A model generated the notes under the pieces. The model was not told where the DNA came from and ran no database searches. It saw only the letters and a list, made by a program, of their open reading frames with translations. A DNA stretch of 49,126 nt from Roseburia sp. GTDB lineage: Bacteria > Bacillota > Clostridia > Lachnospirales > Lachnospiraceae. Shown in pieces: positions 7,931 to 16,510 of the stretch (position 1 is its first letter; each line of letters begins with the position of its first letter). Location of the stretch: contig JAPFDX010000041.1 of NCBI GenBank assembly GCA_026168605.1, positions 1-49,126 of the forward strand, written 5' to 3'. The position numbers and the translations under genes were made by a program.

Positions 7931-8581
7931 CTAAATATGAAAACATTTCTGGATGTCCTTATGACTGCCGAGAACCAGCAGGGCTTCTCCTTCCGCAAAT
8001 CTGGTATCCGGCGTCACTGTGAGATCCATTTTCCCGCTCCGCTTGATCGCCATAATGTTGATATTGTATTTCTGGCGGATATTGATCTCCCCCACCGTCC
8101 TGCCAACCCATCCTTCTGGCAATGCGATCTCAAAAATGGCATACTCATTGTCAATCTCTATGTAGTCAAAAATATGGTCGGCACTGTACCGGATCGCCGT
8201 CCACGAGGCGAGCTGTTTCTCCGGATAGACGATCTCGTCCGCGCCGTTTCTGAGAAGGAACTTCGCGTGCACATCCCTCGCCGCCCGGGAGACCACCATT
8301 TTGGCGCCAAGTTCCTTTAAGAGCGAGGTCGTCTCCAGCGAGCTCTGAAAGTCATTTCCGATCGCCACGATGCAGACATCATAATTTCCAACGCCCAGCG
8401 AGCGGAGGAAGTTTTCATTCATGCTGTCGCCGATCTGCGCGTTTGTCACGTACGGCAGCACGTCCTGCACCCGCTCTTCCTGCCTGTCGATCGCCATCAC
8501 CTCATGGTCCAGCTCATACAGCTTCCTCGCGATATGCTTTCCGAATCTTCCCAGCCCGATCAGTAAAATTGCCTTTGTCAT
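7931..8581 (-). CDS. TrkA/KtrA-family RCK potassium-channel regulatory protein
   Basis: 216 residues. The N-terminal RCK/Rossmann domain starts MTKAILLIGLGRFGKHIARK with the GxGxxG dinucleotide loop and an acidic residue closing strand 2 (AIDRQEE). The C-terminal RCK_C domain includes GWVGRTVGEINIRQKYNINI and ends GEALLVLGSHKDI. Such proteins are cytosolic gating rings for Trk/Ktr transporters and bind NAD(H) or ATP, and c-di-AMP in RCK_C domains. No TrkH/KtrB membrane subunit is nearby. ATG 8581 has GAGG 8 bases upstream; a TTG at 8599 overlaps that site. An operator and -10 box lie upstream, so it can be transcribed separately from kdpFABC. Confidence 0.88.
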   Translation of the reverse strand: MTKAILLIGLGRFGKHIARKLYELDHEVMAIDRQEERVQDVLPYVTNAQIGDSMNENFLRSLGVGNYDVCIVAIGNDFQSSLETTSLLKELGAKMVVSRAARDVHAKFLLRNGADEIVYPEKQLASWTAIRYSADHIFDYIEIDNEYAIFEIALPEGWVGRTVGEINIRQKYNINIMAIKRSGKMDLTVTPDTRFAEGEALLVLGSHKDIQKCFHI

Positions 8582-8628
8582 TCCTTTATCCTCTCTCAAA
8601 CCAACGCTATTTTTCCTTTGTGTTCTTC

Positions 8629-8695
8629 ATTATCCTGTCTTTCGGTTAAATTTTGTATAAGGAATGTTTCCGCGGTATTAAGATTGTATAAAGAT
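8629..8695 (-). promoter_or_regulatory. Candidate KdpE-controlled promoter before the RCK gene
   Basis: Minus strand: direct repeats ATCTTTATAC (8695-8686) and ATCTTAATAC (8684-8675), 11 bp centre to centre, start at the kdpC stop. A -10 candidate GATAAT lies at 8634-8629, 51 bases from the repeat centre; the -35 (about 8652-8657, TACAAA) is poor, as expected for an activated promoter. The same arrangement occurs upstream of kdpA. Two 10-bp direct repeats one turn apart are typical for OmpR-family regulators. Confidence 0.6.
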
Positions 8696-9336
8696 TACTG
8701 CGCCATCGCGCGGGCGACTGCCAGATTGCACTTTAGGACATTCACACGCTCCTCCCCAAAGATTCCAAGCACCTTGTGCTCCGTATTTTCCTCCACGATC
8801 TTTTCGACCGTCTCCTCGCTCAGACCGGAATGCTCCGCCACTGACGCGATCTGGATCTCCGCCGCCTGTGGGCTGATGTGCGGATCAAGCCCGGAGCCTG
8901 ACGCTGTCAGCAGATCTGCCGGTACCTGTGCCGCCGTCACGCCCGGATGTGCCTCTAAAAACATATCCAGATCCTCCTCGATCCTCGCCTTTAAATCGGG
9001 ATTGGAACTTCCGTAGTTAAACGAGCCGGACGCCACACCCGGGTATGCGCCGCTCTCTGCGTTCTCCTTCGTGTAGGTGTTATAATTTATGGAAGACACC
9101 CTTCCCTTGAAAAAGCAGTCCCCCGTAAAGTTCTGACCCAGCAGCTCGGAACCGACTGCCTCCGCAGGGTCTGTCGTCAGGTTTCCATCTGCGTCGATCA
9201 GGCTTCCGTTTGCCTTTGCCTGCATCGTGACCTGACTTACGCCTGTCAGCAACAGCGGATAGGCAAACGAGCACAAAAGCATCATCACCAGGCAAAAAAA
9301 ACATACGGTTTTTAATATTTTACCAAAGTTTTTCAT
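8695..9336 (-). CDS. kdpC: Potassium-transporting ATPase subunit KdpC
   Basis: 213 residues. KdpC is the single-pass subunit that stabilises the KdpFABC complex and raises KdpB ATP affinity. The N-terminal membrane helix is about residues 10-31, followed by Q(V)TMQAKANGSLI, VGSELLGQNF (family GSxLIGQ.F), YFxGR-like FFKGRVSSINYN, GSFNYGSSNPDL, and DPHISPQAA in the C-terminal part. AGGAGG precedes ATG 9336. It follows kdpB by 13 bases. The stop codon abuts the candidate KdpE operator of the next transcription unit. Confidence 0.96.
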   Translation of the reverse strand: MKNFGKILKTVCFFCLVMMLLCSFAYPLLLTGVSQVTMQAKANGSLIDADGNLTTDPAEAVGSELLGQNFTGDCFFKGRVSSINYNTYTKENAESGAYPGVASGSFNYGSSNPDLKARIEEDLDMFLEAHPGVTAAQVPADLLTASGSGLDPHISPQAAEIQIASVAEHSGLSEETVEKIVEENTEHKVLGIFGEERVNVLKCNLAVARAMAQ

Positions 9337-9349
9337 AAAACTTTCCTCC

Positions 9350-11404
9350 TTACATTCCTAACACAGACAAAAGCGGTGCTACAAACAGGTCAATGATCTT
9401 GATTCCGACAAACGGAACGATCACTCCGCCCAGTCCGTAGATTCCCATATTGCGCAGAAGAATTTTCTCTGCCTTCATCGGCTTGTACTTCACGCCCTTC
9501 ATGGCGATCGGGATCAGCGCCGGAATGATGATCGCATTAAAGACCAGCGCTGATAAAATCGCGCTTGCCGGCGTTGCCAGACGCATGATATCTAAAATCT
9601 GCATCTGCGGCAGAACCATCGTAAACATTGCCGGAATGATCGCAAAATATTTTGCGATATCGTTCGCGATACTAAAGGTGGTGAGCGATCCTCTGGTGAT
9701 CAGAAGCTGTTTTCCGATCTCCACCACTTCCAGGATCTTTGTCGGATCAGAATCCAGATCCACCATATTGGCAGCTTCCTTCGCCGCCTGCGTTCCCGAA
9801 TTCATCGCAAGTCCGACATCCGCCTGCGCCAGTGCCGGCGCGTCGTTCGTTCCGTCTCCCGTCATGGCGACCAGCTTGCCCTCTGCCTGTTCCTTCTTAA
9901 TCGCCTCAATCTTATCCTCCGGCTTACACTCTGCGATAAAGCCGTCTACGCCCGCCTCCTTTGCGATCGTTGCCGCCGTCAGCGGATTGTCTCCGGTACA
10001 CATAATTGTCTTGATCCCAATCTCACGCAGCCTTGCAAAACGCTCGGACAGCCCCGGCTTTACCGTGTCCTTTAAATAAATCACACCAAGTATTTTCTGA
10101 CCGACACAGACCGTCAGCGGAGTTCCTCCGAGATTGGAAACTCTTGTGACGATTTCCTCCAGATCCTCAGGAATTTTTCCTCCCTGCTCTCTGACAAATG
10201 CCTTGATCGCCTCGGAAGCACCTTTTCTGACAACCGTACCGTCTGCCAGATCCACCCCGCTCATCTTTGTCTGAGCCGTAAATTCAACAAAGGACATCTG
10301 CTCCTTTGTCTCTGCGGGAAGCTCGCAGCCCATCTGGCGACCGAGGTCAACCGTGGACTTTCCCTCCGGCGTCTCATCCATCAGTGAGCACAGCACACTG
10401 TAATGGATCAAATCCTCCTTTGCGACCCAGTTTACCGGATAGAACTCTGCAGCCAGACGGTTTCCGTAGGTGATCGTTCCTGTTTTGTCCAAAATCATGG
10501 TATCGACGTCTCCACACGCCTCCACGGCTTTTCCGGACATGGCGATCACGTTAAACCTCGTCACACGGTCCATGCCGGCGATACCGATCGCGGAGAGAAG
10601 TCCGCCGATCGTTGTCGGGATCAGACACACCGTCAGCGCAACTGCCCACGAAACCGGAATGTTGACGCCCAGATAGGCCGCAAACGGATACAGCGTGATC
10701 ACGACGATCAGAAAAATAACCGTCAGCACGATCAGCAGTGTATTGAGTGCGATCTCATTCGGCGTTTTCTGTCTGGAAGCGCCCTCCACCAGCGCGATCA
10801 TCTTATCGAGAAACGAATGTCCCGGCTCTGCCACAATCCTTATTTTCAGCCAGTCGGACACCACTGTCGTGCCCCCCGTTACGGAGGAGAAATCTCCCCC
10901 CGCCTCTCTTGTGACAGGCGCAGACTCTCCGGTAATCGCGGACTCATCCACAGAGGCAATGCCCTCGATGATCTCTCCGTCGTTTGGAATGACCTCTCCG
11001 GTCTTTACCAGAACAATATCATCCTTTTTCAGCTCGGAGGCGCCGATCACTTTTTCACTTCCATCGGGAAGCAGCAGCCTCGCCACGGTATCCTGCTTCG
11101 TTTTTTTCAGCGAAGCCGCCTGCGCTTTGCCCCTGCCCTCCGCAACCGATTCCGCAAAGTTTGCAAATAAAACCGTGATAAACAGGACGACCGTGACAAT
11201 GCCATTGTAGATCCGGTATGTCTCGTTTCCCCCGAATAAGGTCGGGAAAAAGGTCAACAGCAGCGTGATCGCACATCCGATCTCCACCACAAACATCACC
11301 GGATTTTTTACCATATAACGGGGATCCAGTTTCTGGAAAGAACCGATAATGGAAGATTTTAATATATCCCGTGTCACAAATTTTGTGCCGTTCTTCTTAG
11401 CCAT
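9350..11404 (-). CDS. kdpB: Potassium-transporting P-type ATPase subunit KdpB
   Basis: 684 residues. This is the ATP-hydrolysing subunit of the high-affinity K+ pump. The phosphorylated Asp306 lies in DKTGT (306-310). The actuator loop has TGES with Ser161, equivalent to the serine whose phosphorylation inhibits the E. coli pump. [12 protein letters not shown] is the hinge motif of the P domain, and the usual seven-helix membrane region is present. ATG 11404 has GAGGAG about 8 bases upstream. The frame continues to a GTG-type start at 11428 overlapping kdpA, which is less likely. It lies 14 bases after kdpA. Confidence 0.97.
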   Translation of the reverse strand: MAKKNGTKFVTRDILKSSIIGSFQKLDPRYMVKNPVMFVVEIGCAITLLLTFFPTLFGGNETYRIYNGIVTVVLFITVLFANFAESVAEGRGKAQAASLKKTKQDTVARLLLPDGSEKVIGASELKKDDIVLVKTGEVIPNDGEIIEGIASVDESAITGESAPVTREAGGDFSSVTGGTTVVSDWLKIRIVAEPGHSFLDKMIALVEGASRQKTPNEIALNTLLIVLTVIFLIVVITLYPFAAYLGVNIPVSWAVALTVCLIPTTIGGLLSAIGIAGMDRVTRFNVIAMSGKAVEACGDVDTMILDKTGTITYGNRLAAEFYPVNWVAKEDLIHYSVLCSLMDETPEGKSTVDLGRQMGCELPAETKEQMSFVEFTAQTKMSGVDLADGTVVRKGASEAIKAFVREQGGKIPEDLEEIVTRVSNLGGTPLTVCVGQKILGVIYLKDTVKPGLSERFARLREIGIKTIMCTGDNPLTAATIAKEAGVDGFIAECKPEDKIEAIKKEQAEGKLVAMTGDGTNDAPALAQADVGLAMNSGTQAAKEAANMVDLDSDPTKILEVVEIGKQLLITRGSLTTFSIANDIAKYFAIIPAMFTMVLPQMQILDIMRLATPASAILSALVFNAIIIPALIPIAMKGVKYKPMKAEKILLRNMGIYGLGGVIVPFVGIKIIDLFVAPLLSVLGM

Positions 11405-11418
11405 GTCAATTCTCCTCT

Positions 11419-13125
11419 CTACATCCACAGCGCCAGATGCTCTGCGATCGGACCTAATGCCAGCGCCGGGAAAAAGGTCAGCGCCGCAAAAATGTATACA
11501 ATGAATACAAGAATGATCATAAAGGTCACATTGTCCGTCCGGAGCGTTCCGACCGACTCATTGACCGTTTTCTTTTTCAACAGAGAGCCTGCGATCGCAA
11601 GCTGTGCGATCAGGGCTATGTAGCGTCCGAAAAACATCGCCAGTCCCGTCGTCACATTCCAGAATACGCTGTTGTCCGCCAGCCCCTCAAAGCCGGAACC
11701 GTTATTTGCCGCCGACGACGCATATTCATAGAGTACCTGCGTCAGACCGTGGAAACCGGGGTTTGTGATACCCGCCAGACCGTCCTGCATGGAAACTGCC
11801 AGCCCGGAAAATCCCAGGATTAGCAGTGGGTGGATCAAAATGATGATCGCCACCAGCTTCATCTCTTTTCCCTCAATCTTCTTATTCAGATATTCCGGCG
11901 TTCTTCCTACCATCAGTCCGCAGATAAACACTGCGAGAATGACATAGGTCACCATGTTCATCAGACCGACGCCCTTGCCGCCAAACACACAGTTTAACAT
12001 CATGTGAAGCAGCGGCACCATCCCGCCGAGCGGTGTGAGCGAATCGTGCATATTATTGACACTGCCGGTGGTAAAAGATGTCGTGACCGTCGTAAACAGC
12101 GCAGACTGATCGACGCCAAACCGCACCTCTTTTCCTTCCATACTGCCCATATCCTGATCGATGCCCGTCGCCCCGATCACCGGATTGCCGACTCGTTCCG
12201 CTCCCACACAGATCGTAAGACCTATGGCAAACAGAATTGCCATTGCTCCGAAAATGACTGCGCCCTGCCGTCCCATGAACGGCTTCCTGTCAGTCTTCTT
12301 TTCCTTTTTTCTGTCATGCAGCATCAGTCCAAAGACCACTACACAGGCTCCCGGCAAAAGCATCATCGAAAGCATTTCGATCATGTTGGAGATAACGGTC
12401 GGATTTTCAAAGGGAGTCGACGAGTTTGCGCCGAAGAAGCCGCCGCCGTTTGTTCCCAGATGCTTAATGGATTCCAGAGCCGCAACCGGTCCCACCGCAA
12501 TGTCCTGATACGTTCCCTCAATCGTCTCAACCGTAATATTTCCGGCGAATGTCTGCGGCGTTCCCTGACTGACGAGAAGCAGCCCGACGATAACTGCCAG
12601 CGGAAGCAGCACGCGCGTGATGATCCGCACCATATCTGCAAAAAAGTTTCCAAGCTTTCTCCCGGAAAGTCCGCGGCAGAAAGCCATGCATGCGGCATAC
12701 CCGCTCGCCGCCGAGGTAAACATCATAAAAATGATCACGCACATTTGCGCCGCATAGGAAAGCCCGCTCTCTCCCGCATAATGCTGGAGGTTGGTATTTG
12801 TCATAAAGCTGATGATCGTATTAAAGCTTAAGCTTTCCTCCATACCGCCGATCCCGTTTGGATTGAGAAACAAAAATCCCTGTATTCTTAGGATCAGATA
12901 ACCAACGAGAATCATCACGGCGTTTGCCGTCACAAGCGACAGCGCATATTCCTTCCATCCCATATCCCCGCCCTTGATCCCGCATATCTTATAGATCAGG
13001 CGGTCAACCGGGTCAAACACCCTGTCCGCAAATGTTTTTTGATCTGTGGCAATGTGATACATATATCTGCCCATCGGAATGACAAGTACCACAAACATTG
13101 CCAGCACCAGAATAATCTGTAACAT
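11419..13125 (-). CDS. kdpA: Potassium-transporting ATPase subunit KdpA
   Basis: 568 residues, about ten membrane helices. KdpA is the channel-like K+-binding subunit related to SKT transporters. Selectivity-filter regions are visible, including [28 protein letters not shown]-like [11 protein letters not shown], and the first loop with [27 protein letters not shown] precedes ATG 13125. The gene starts 17 bases after the kdpF-like micro-gene and is followed directly by kdpB and kdpC. Confidence 0.97.
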   Translation of the reverse strand: MLQIILVLAMFVVLVIPMGRYMYHIATDQKTFADRVFDPVDRLIYKICGIKGGDMGWKEYALSLVTANAVMILVGYLILRIQGFLFLNPNGIGGMEESLSFNTIISFMTNTNLQHYAGESGLSYAAQMCVIIFMMFTSAASGYAACMAFCRGLSGRKLGNFFADMVRIITRVLLPLAVIVGLLLVSQGTPQTFAGNITVETIEGTYQDIAVGPVAALESIKHLGTNGGGFFGANSSTPFENPTVISNMIEMLSMMLLPGACVVVFGLMLHDRKKEKKTDRKPFMGRQGAVIFGAMAILFAIGLTICVGAERVGNPVIGATGIDQDMGSMEGKEVRFGVDQSALFTTVTTSFTTGSVNNMHDSLTPLGGMVPLLHMMLNCVFGGKGVGLMNMVTYVILAVFICGLMVGRTPEYLNKKIEGKEMKLVAIIILIHPLLILGFSGLAVSMQDGLAGITNPGFHGLTQVLYEYASSAANNGSGFEGLADNSVFWNVTTGLAMFFGRYIALIAQLAIAGSLLKKKTVNESVGTLRTDNVTFMIILVFIVYIFAALTFFPALALGPIAEHLALWM

Positions 13126-13142
13126 AGTTCTTCCTCCTGCCC

Positions 13143-13244
13143 TTACCGTTCCTTCGTCTCAATCTGCCTCTCACAAAAGTCCGCAAATAATTTTACCAGA
13201 CCAAAGCCTGCGAGCAGCAGCTCCACCATCAGAATATCCATCAT
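13143..13244 (-). CDS. KdpF-like micro membrane protein (33 residues)
   Basis: AAGGAGG lies about 7 bases before ATG 13244; a second ATG follows at 13241. The peptide has one hydrophobic helix (about residues 4-21, with MVELLLAGFGLVKLF) and a charged tail CERQIETKER. Position, length and topology fit KdpF, the small subunit that stabilises the KdpABC complex, but the sequence does not resemble E. coli KdpF, so no gene symbol is assigned. It is 17 bases before kdpA, in the same operon. Confidence 0.65.
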   Translation of the reverse strand: MMDILMVELLLAGFGLVKLFADFCERQIETKER

Positions 13245-13316
13245 AATCTCTCCTCCTTCACCTATCTGACCCAAAGCTTATTTGCGATGCCTTGGATCCA
13301 CTTATATTACTCTGCG

Positions 13317-13393
13317 ATTCTAGCACCATTACCGTTAAAATGGACTTAACAAACATACGCTGCCATAAAGATTGTATTAAGATGTATCAATAT
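13317..13393 (-). promoter_or_regulatory. Candidate KdpE-controlled promoter of the kdp operon
   Basis: Minus strand: ATCTTAATAC (13383-13374) and ATCTTTATGG (13372-13363) are direct repeats 11 bp apart, with a third weaker copy ATATTGATAC at 13393-13384. A -10 candidate TAGAAT lies at 13322-13317, again 51 bases from the repeat centre; the -35 position is weak. The kdpF-like start is about 73 bases downstream of the -10. Confidence 0.65.
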
Positions 13394-13413
13394 CTGTCGC
13401 AGGGGTGAATCTG

Positions 13414-13602
13414 TCATCCAAGCACATAGGACACCGGAAGCATCACGGCGGTCGTGCACACAGCCACTGATAACAAGATCAGCACAGGCATCCCCACCGT
13501 CGCCACAGCGAATCCGATATATGGATGGTGAAATAAAAAAGCGTCCGCCCGGTGTGCCATCCCTTTTTCCACGTTACCCAATTTTCCTCTCATACTTTTC
13601 AT
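13414..13602 (-). CDS. Small membrane protein, unknown function
   Basis: 62 residues from ATG 13602 (start MKSMRGKLGN); AAGGAG lies 12 bases upstream, a long spacing. An alternative start upstream at 13641 gives 75 residues but has no good ribosome site. The N-terminal third is basic and soluble, followed by one or two hydrophobic stretches (FAVATVGMPVLILLSVAVC and AVMLPVSYVLG). It lies just upstream of the kdp operator with no sign of co-transcription with kdp. I do not recognise a family. Confidence 0.45.
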   Translation of the reverse strand: MKSMRGKLGNVEKGMAHRADAFLFHHPYIGFAVATVGMPVLILLSVAVCTTAVMLPVSYVLG

Positions 13603-13688
13603 AACAGCCTTCATCTCCTTCTGAAAGCAATGTACCACCACAGAGTTAAAGATGGGAAAAGGGAATGGCTACAAGGAATTAAAAATGT

Positions 13689-13723
13689 ATAAAAAAAGAC
13701 AGTTGCCACAAAGACAACCATCT
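13689..13723 (-). terminator. Rho-independent terminator of the EamA permease gene
   Basis: On the minus strand AGATGGTTG (13723-13715) pairs with CAACTGTCT (13705-13697), with two G-T pairs and a 9-base loop, and is followed by a run of seven T. It lies 45 bases after the permease stop. Confidence 0.75.
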
Positions 13724-13766
13724 TTTTTTCACTGATCTGTGATATGTACTGTTTTCCCGTCCGCTT

Positions 13767-14675
13767 TTACTTTTCGGCGCCTGATTTCTTCGGCCGGTAA
13801 ATCTCCGAGCCGATCGCACCTGTCACGATGATCACCGCTCCGAGTATCTGCAAAAACGTGAGGTGCTCATGGAAGACAAGAAATCCGACTAACGTCCCCA
13901 CAACAACCTCAAGTGCGGACAAAATACTTGTCGTCGTCGCCTCCACATACTGGGTAGACTTGACACATGCCACATTTGCCACCATCGTACAGAGAATACC
14001 GATCCCGAACAGATCCCACAGAAGATTTCCCACCGGAGCCGCCGCCAAATGTCCGGCAACCGCACCGAAGTCCATGCCAAATAGCAGCACTGCTGCCGCT
14101 CCGAGAAATCCATAGACCAGCAGCGTATCTCTGTCATACTCTTTCGCAAAAAACTTCGGAAGCAGAATCTGCAGCGCAACGCCGATGCCGTTGACCACTC
14201 CCGCGAGGATTCCGATCACATCCAGCCTGATGCCCCCTCCGCCGATCAGATTTGCCACGAGTATGGCGCCGATCAGGCAGATCACGATCGTGATGATCTT
14301 ACTCTTTTCCAGTTTCTCCCCAAACATAAATCTTCCAAGGATCGCAACCCAGATCGGACTCATAAACATCAGCACCGTCGCAACCCCGACCGGGATCCTT
14401 GACACCGCCACACTGTAGCTGACAAAACTGATGCTGTAAGCGACCGCCCCATATCCGATACAGACGGCGAGCCCTTTCAGACTGATCTTAAGCGCTTTTG
14501 GCTTTGTGAACAGAAGGAGCAGAAAATAAGCTGCCCCTGCCAGCGCACAGCGGAAGAAAGAGATTTCGATATTGGAAAACTGATATTTTGAAAGATCGCG
14601 CACGAAAATCCCCATGATCCCCCACATGACCGCAGTGACCACTGCCAGTACAATTCCTTTGCTGCGCTTATTCAC
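13767..14675 (-). CDS. EamA/DMT-superfamily permease
   Basis: 302 residues with about ten membrane helices in two EamA repeats. Typical repeat ends are PVGVATVLMFMSPIWVAILGRFMFGEKL in the first half and ATTTSILSALEVVVGTLVGFLVFHE in the second. DMT permeases export metabolites or take up small organics; the substrate cannot be read. GTG 14675 is preferred: GGAGG lies 8-9 bases upstream, whereas the 14693 GTG overlaps that site. The start overlaps the amidohydrolase stop by 8 bases (GTGAATAA), so the two are translationally coupled and probably act on one substrate. Confidence 0.85.
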   Translation of the reverse strand: MNKRSKGIVLAVVTAVMWGIMGIFVRDLSKYQFSNIEISFFRCALAGAAYFLLLLFTKPKALKISLKGLAVCIGYGAVAYSISFVSYSVAVSRIPVGVATVLMFMSPIWVAILGRFMFGEKLEKSKIITIVICLIGAILVANLIGGGGIRLDVIGILAGVVNGIGVALQILLPKFFAKEYDRDTLLVYGFLGAAAVLLFGMDFGAVAGHLAAAPVGNLLWDLFGIGILCTMVANVACVKSTQYVEATTTSILSALEVVVGTLVGFLVFHEHLTFLQILGAVIIVTGAIGSEIYRPKKSGAEK

Positions 14676-16302
14676 GACCTGCCTCTCCTCCACTTACGTT
14701 TTCTTTCTGTACCGTTTCCCTGCGGTAGATCACTTCATTTTCTTTCAGTGTCATAAGCACCTTGATATCCGCGAGAGCTTTCGCATCTGTCTCCAGCGGA
14801 TTCTCATCAAGCACCACAAAATCCGCGTATTTTCCGACTGCGATCGTTCCCTTTTCTGCCTCCTCATGATACTGGTATGCCGCATAGCTTGTGATCGCCT
14901 TCAGCGCCTCAAGCACCGGGATCCTCTGATTCTCCCCGATCACCTGACCGCCTCTCGACACGCGGTTCACCGCGCAGGAAACGGTCCGCATCATATCCGG
15001 CGGAACAACCGGCGTATCCTGATGGAAGGTAAACTTCATTCCATTCTCAAGCGCGTCCCTCACCGGGGAAATCCGGCTTCCTCTCTCCGGTCCAAAATTT
15101 TTCATATGGATGTCGCCCCAGTAGTACGTGTGCGCCACAAAAAAGCTTGGGATCATCCCGATTTCTTTCATCCGTTCCAACTGGTCTTTTCTGACAAGCT
15201 GTGCATGGACCATGACCGCACGGTTGCTGTCCCTGCTCTCCCGCGCTTTCAGCTCCTTCTCAAACTGTGCGATATACTGTTCTGCCGCCGCATCCCCGTT
15301 ACAATGTGCGAGCAACTGCTGCTTCTTGTCCAGGGCAAGCGCAATATACCCTCTCAGTTCCTCATCACTGTGGATCGGATAACCGCAGTACGTATCCTCC
15401 CCCTCATAAGGCGCCGTCATCCACGCTGTTCTTCCCTGTGGGGAACCGTCGAGAAATACTTTGAATCCGCCCATTTTAAAATGATCTTTGTACTGCCCTG
15501 CATATTCCGGCTCTGTCTCCAGCAGGTCTGACGCAGTCATCACATCTGCGTATCCGACCACGTCCAGCTTCAAAAGTCCGGCACCCGATGCATATTTCAA
15601 CAGCTCGAACAGTCCTTTTCCGACCATTCCGTCCTGCACCGTCGTCACCCCGTAGCCTGCATACATCTTCTGGGTTTCGCCGAGCAGCCCCATCAGTTCC
15701 TCCATCGATGTCATCGGAAGCTGAAATTCCATAAATGCCTTCTCTTCCATGTAGCCGTCCGGCTCCTTCGTTCCGGCAACTCTTCCGTAACGGCCTCCCG
15801 GGAAGTCCTCCGTCGCTTCCGTGATCCCCTGGATCTCAAGTCCGCGGCTGTTTGTCACCCCCATGTGGGAGGACGCATGGGTCAGGAGAACCGGATTCTC
15901 CCTGCTGATCTGATCTAACACCGTCTTATCCGGATGTCTTCCTTCTGCAAGGAAGTTCTGGTCATAATTACATCCAACGATCCACTCACCTTCCTGTATA
16001 TTTCTCTTCTCCTTAAAAGCCCGCATCTGCTCTATGATCTCTCCAAAATCCTTACAGAGGGACAGATCACACTGTGTCATCGCCTTGGCTGCACCGACAA
16101 AATGAGAATGTGCGTCGATAAATCCCGGCAGCATCACCCCGCCGTTCAGATCGATCACTTCATCTGCATCCTCCCGAAGCTTCATCACATCTTCAGCAGT
16201 TCCGACCGCCCTGATCCTTCCATTCTCCACACACACTGCCTCTGCACACAGCGCGTCATCTTCCATTGTCACAATCGTTCCATTTGTATAAAAGCTCTTC
16301 AT
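14668..16302 (-). CDS. YtcJ-like metal-dependent amidohydrolase
   Basis: 544 residues of the amidohydrolase-3 group. Motifs: GFIDAHSHF with metal ligands His65 and His67; a probable ligand in LAHCNGDAAA; and FTFHQDTPVVPP near 440. The N- and C-terminal beta-sandwich halves are complete (GTIVTMEDD; GKYADFVVLDENPL). Members hydrolyse amide-like bonds of small, often hydrophobic compounds; the substrate here is unknown. AAGGAG lies 6 bases before ATG 16302. The downstream permease overlaps it, suggesting import or export of the substrate or product. Confidence 0.88.
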   Translation of the reverse strand: MKSFYTNGTIVTMEDDALCAEAVCVENGRIRAVGTAEDVMKLREDADEVIDLNGGVMLPGFIDAHSHFVGAAKAMTQCDLSLCKDFGEIIEQMRAFKEKRNIQEGEWIVGCNYDQNFLAEGRHPDKTVLDQISRENPVLLTHASSHMGVTNSRGLEIQGITEATEDFPGGRYGRVAGTKEPDGYMEEKAFMEFQLPMTSMEELMGLLGETQKMYAGYGVTTVQDGMVGKGLFELLKYASGAGLLKLDVVGYADVMTASDLLETEPEYAGQYKDHFKMGGFKVFLDGSPQGRTAWMTAPYEGEDTYCGYPIHSDEELRGYIALALDKKQQLLAHCNGDAAAEQYIAQFEKELKARESRDSNRAVMVHAQLVRKDQLERMKEIGMIPSFFVAHTYYWGDIHMKNFGPERGSRISPVRDALENGMKFTFHQDTPVVPPDMMRTVSCAVNRVSRGGQVIGENQRIPVLEALKAITSYAAYQYHEEAEKGTIAVGKYADFVVLDENPLETDAKALADIKVLMTLKENEVIYRRETVQKENVSGGEAGRE

Positions 16303-16430
16303 AGATTCTCCTTCATACTTAAATTTTTTTCTGGCGTAATCTCACCATGTCCGGCAACAAATTCCAAAACTGACCGTGTTTTAACTGTACACCTTCTTTT
16401 CATCGAAAGCAACCTTTTTAGAAAAACGCA

Positions 16431-16465
16431 GGGAGGCTGTGGCTCATTTTGAGCCACAGCCTCCC
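16431..16465 (-). terminator. Strong hairpin terminator after fprA
   Basis: A perfect 16-bp stem starting GGGAGGCTGTGGCTCA with a 3-base loop. On the minus strand it is followed by TGCGTTTTT. It closes the acyl-CoA dehydrogenase/fprA unit. Confidence 0.85.
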
Positions 16466-16471
16466 CATGTT

Positions 16472-16496
16472 GGAACAGCCTGAAACAAGCTGTTCC
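16472..16496. repeat. Second hairpin between fprA and its terminator
   Basis: GGAACAGC (16472-16479) pairs with GCTGTTCC (16489-16496) around a 9-base loop. It lies between the fprA stop and the main terminator stem and may protect the mRNA end. Confidence 0.6.
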
Positions 16497-16510
16497 CTCT
16501 CTCTTTTTAT

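Noticed and set aside
7010-8320. 436-codon plus-strand frame opposite kdpD and the RCK gene
   Set aside because: It is an antisense shadow in GC-rich coding DNA; it spans two genes and the small-peptide gene, and lacks any domain.
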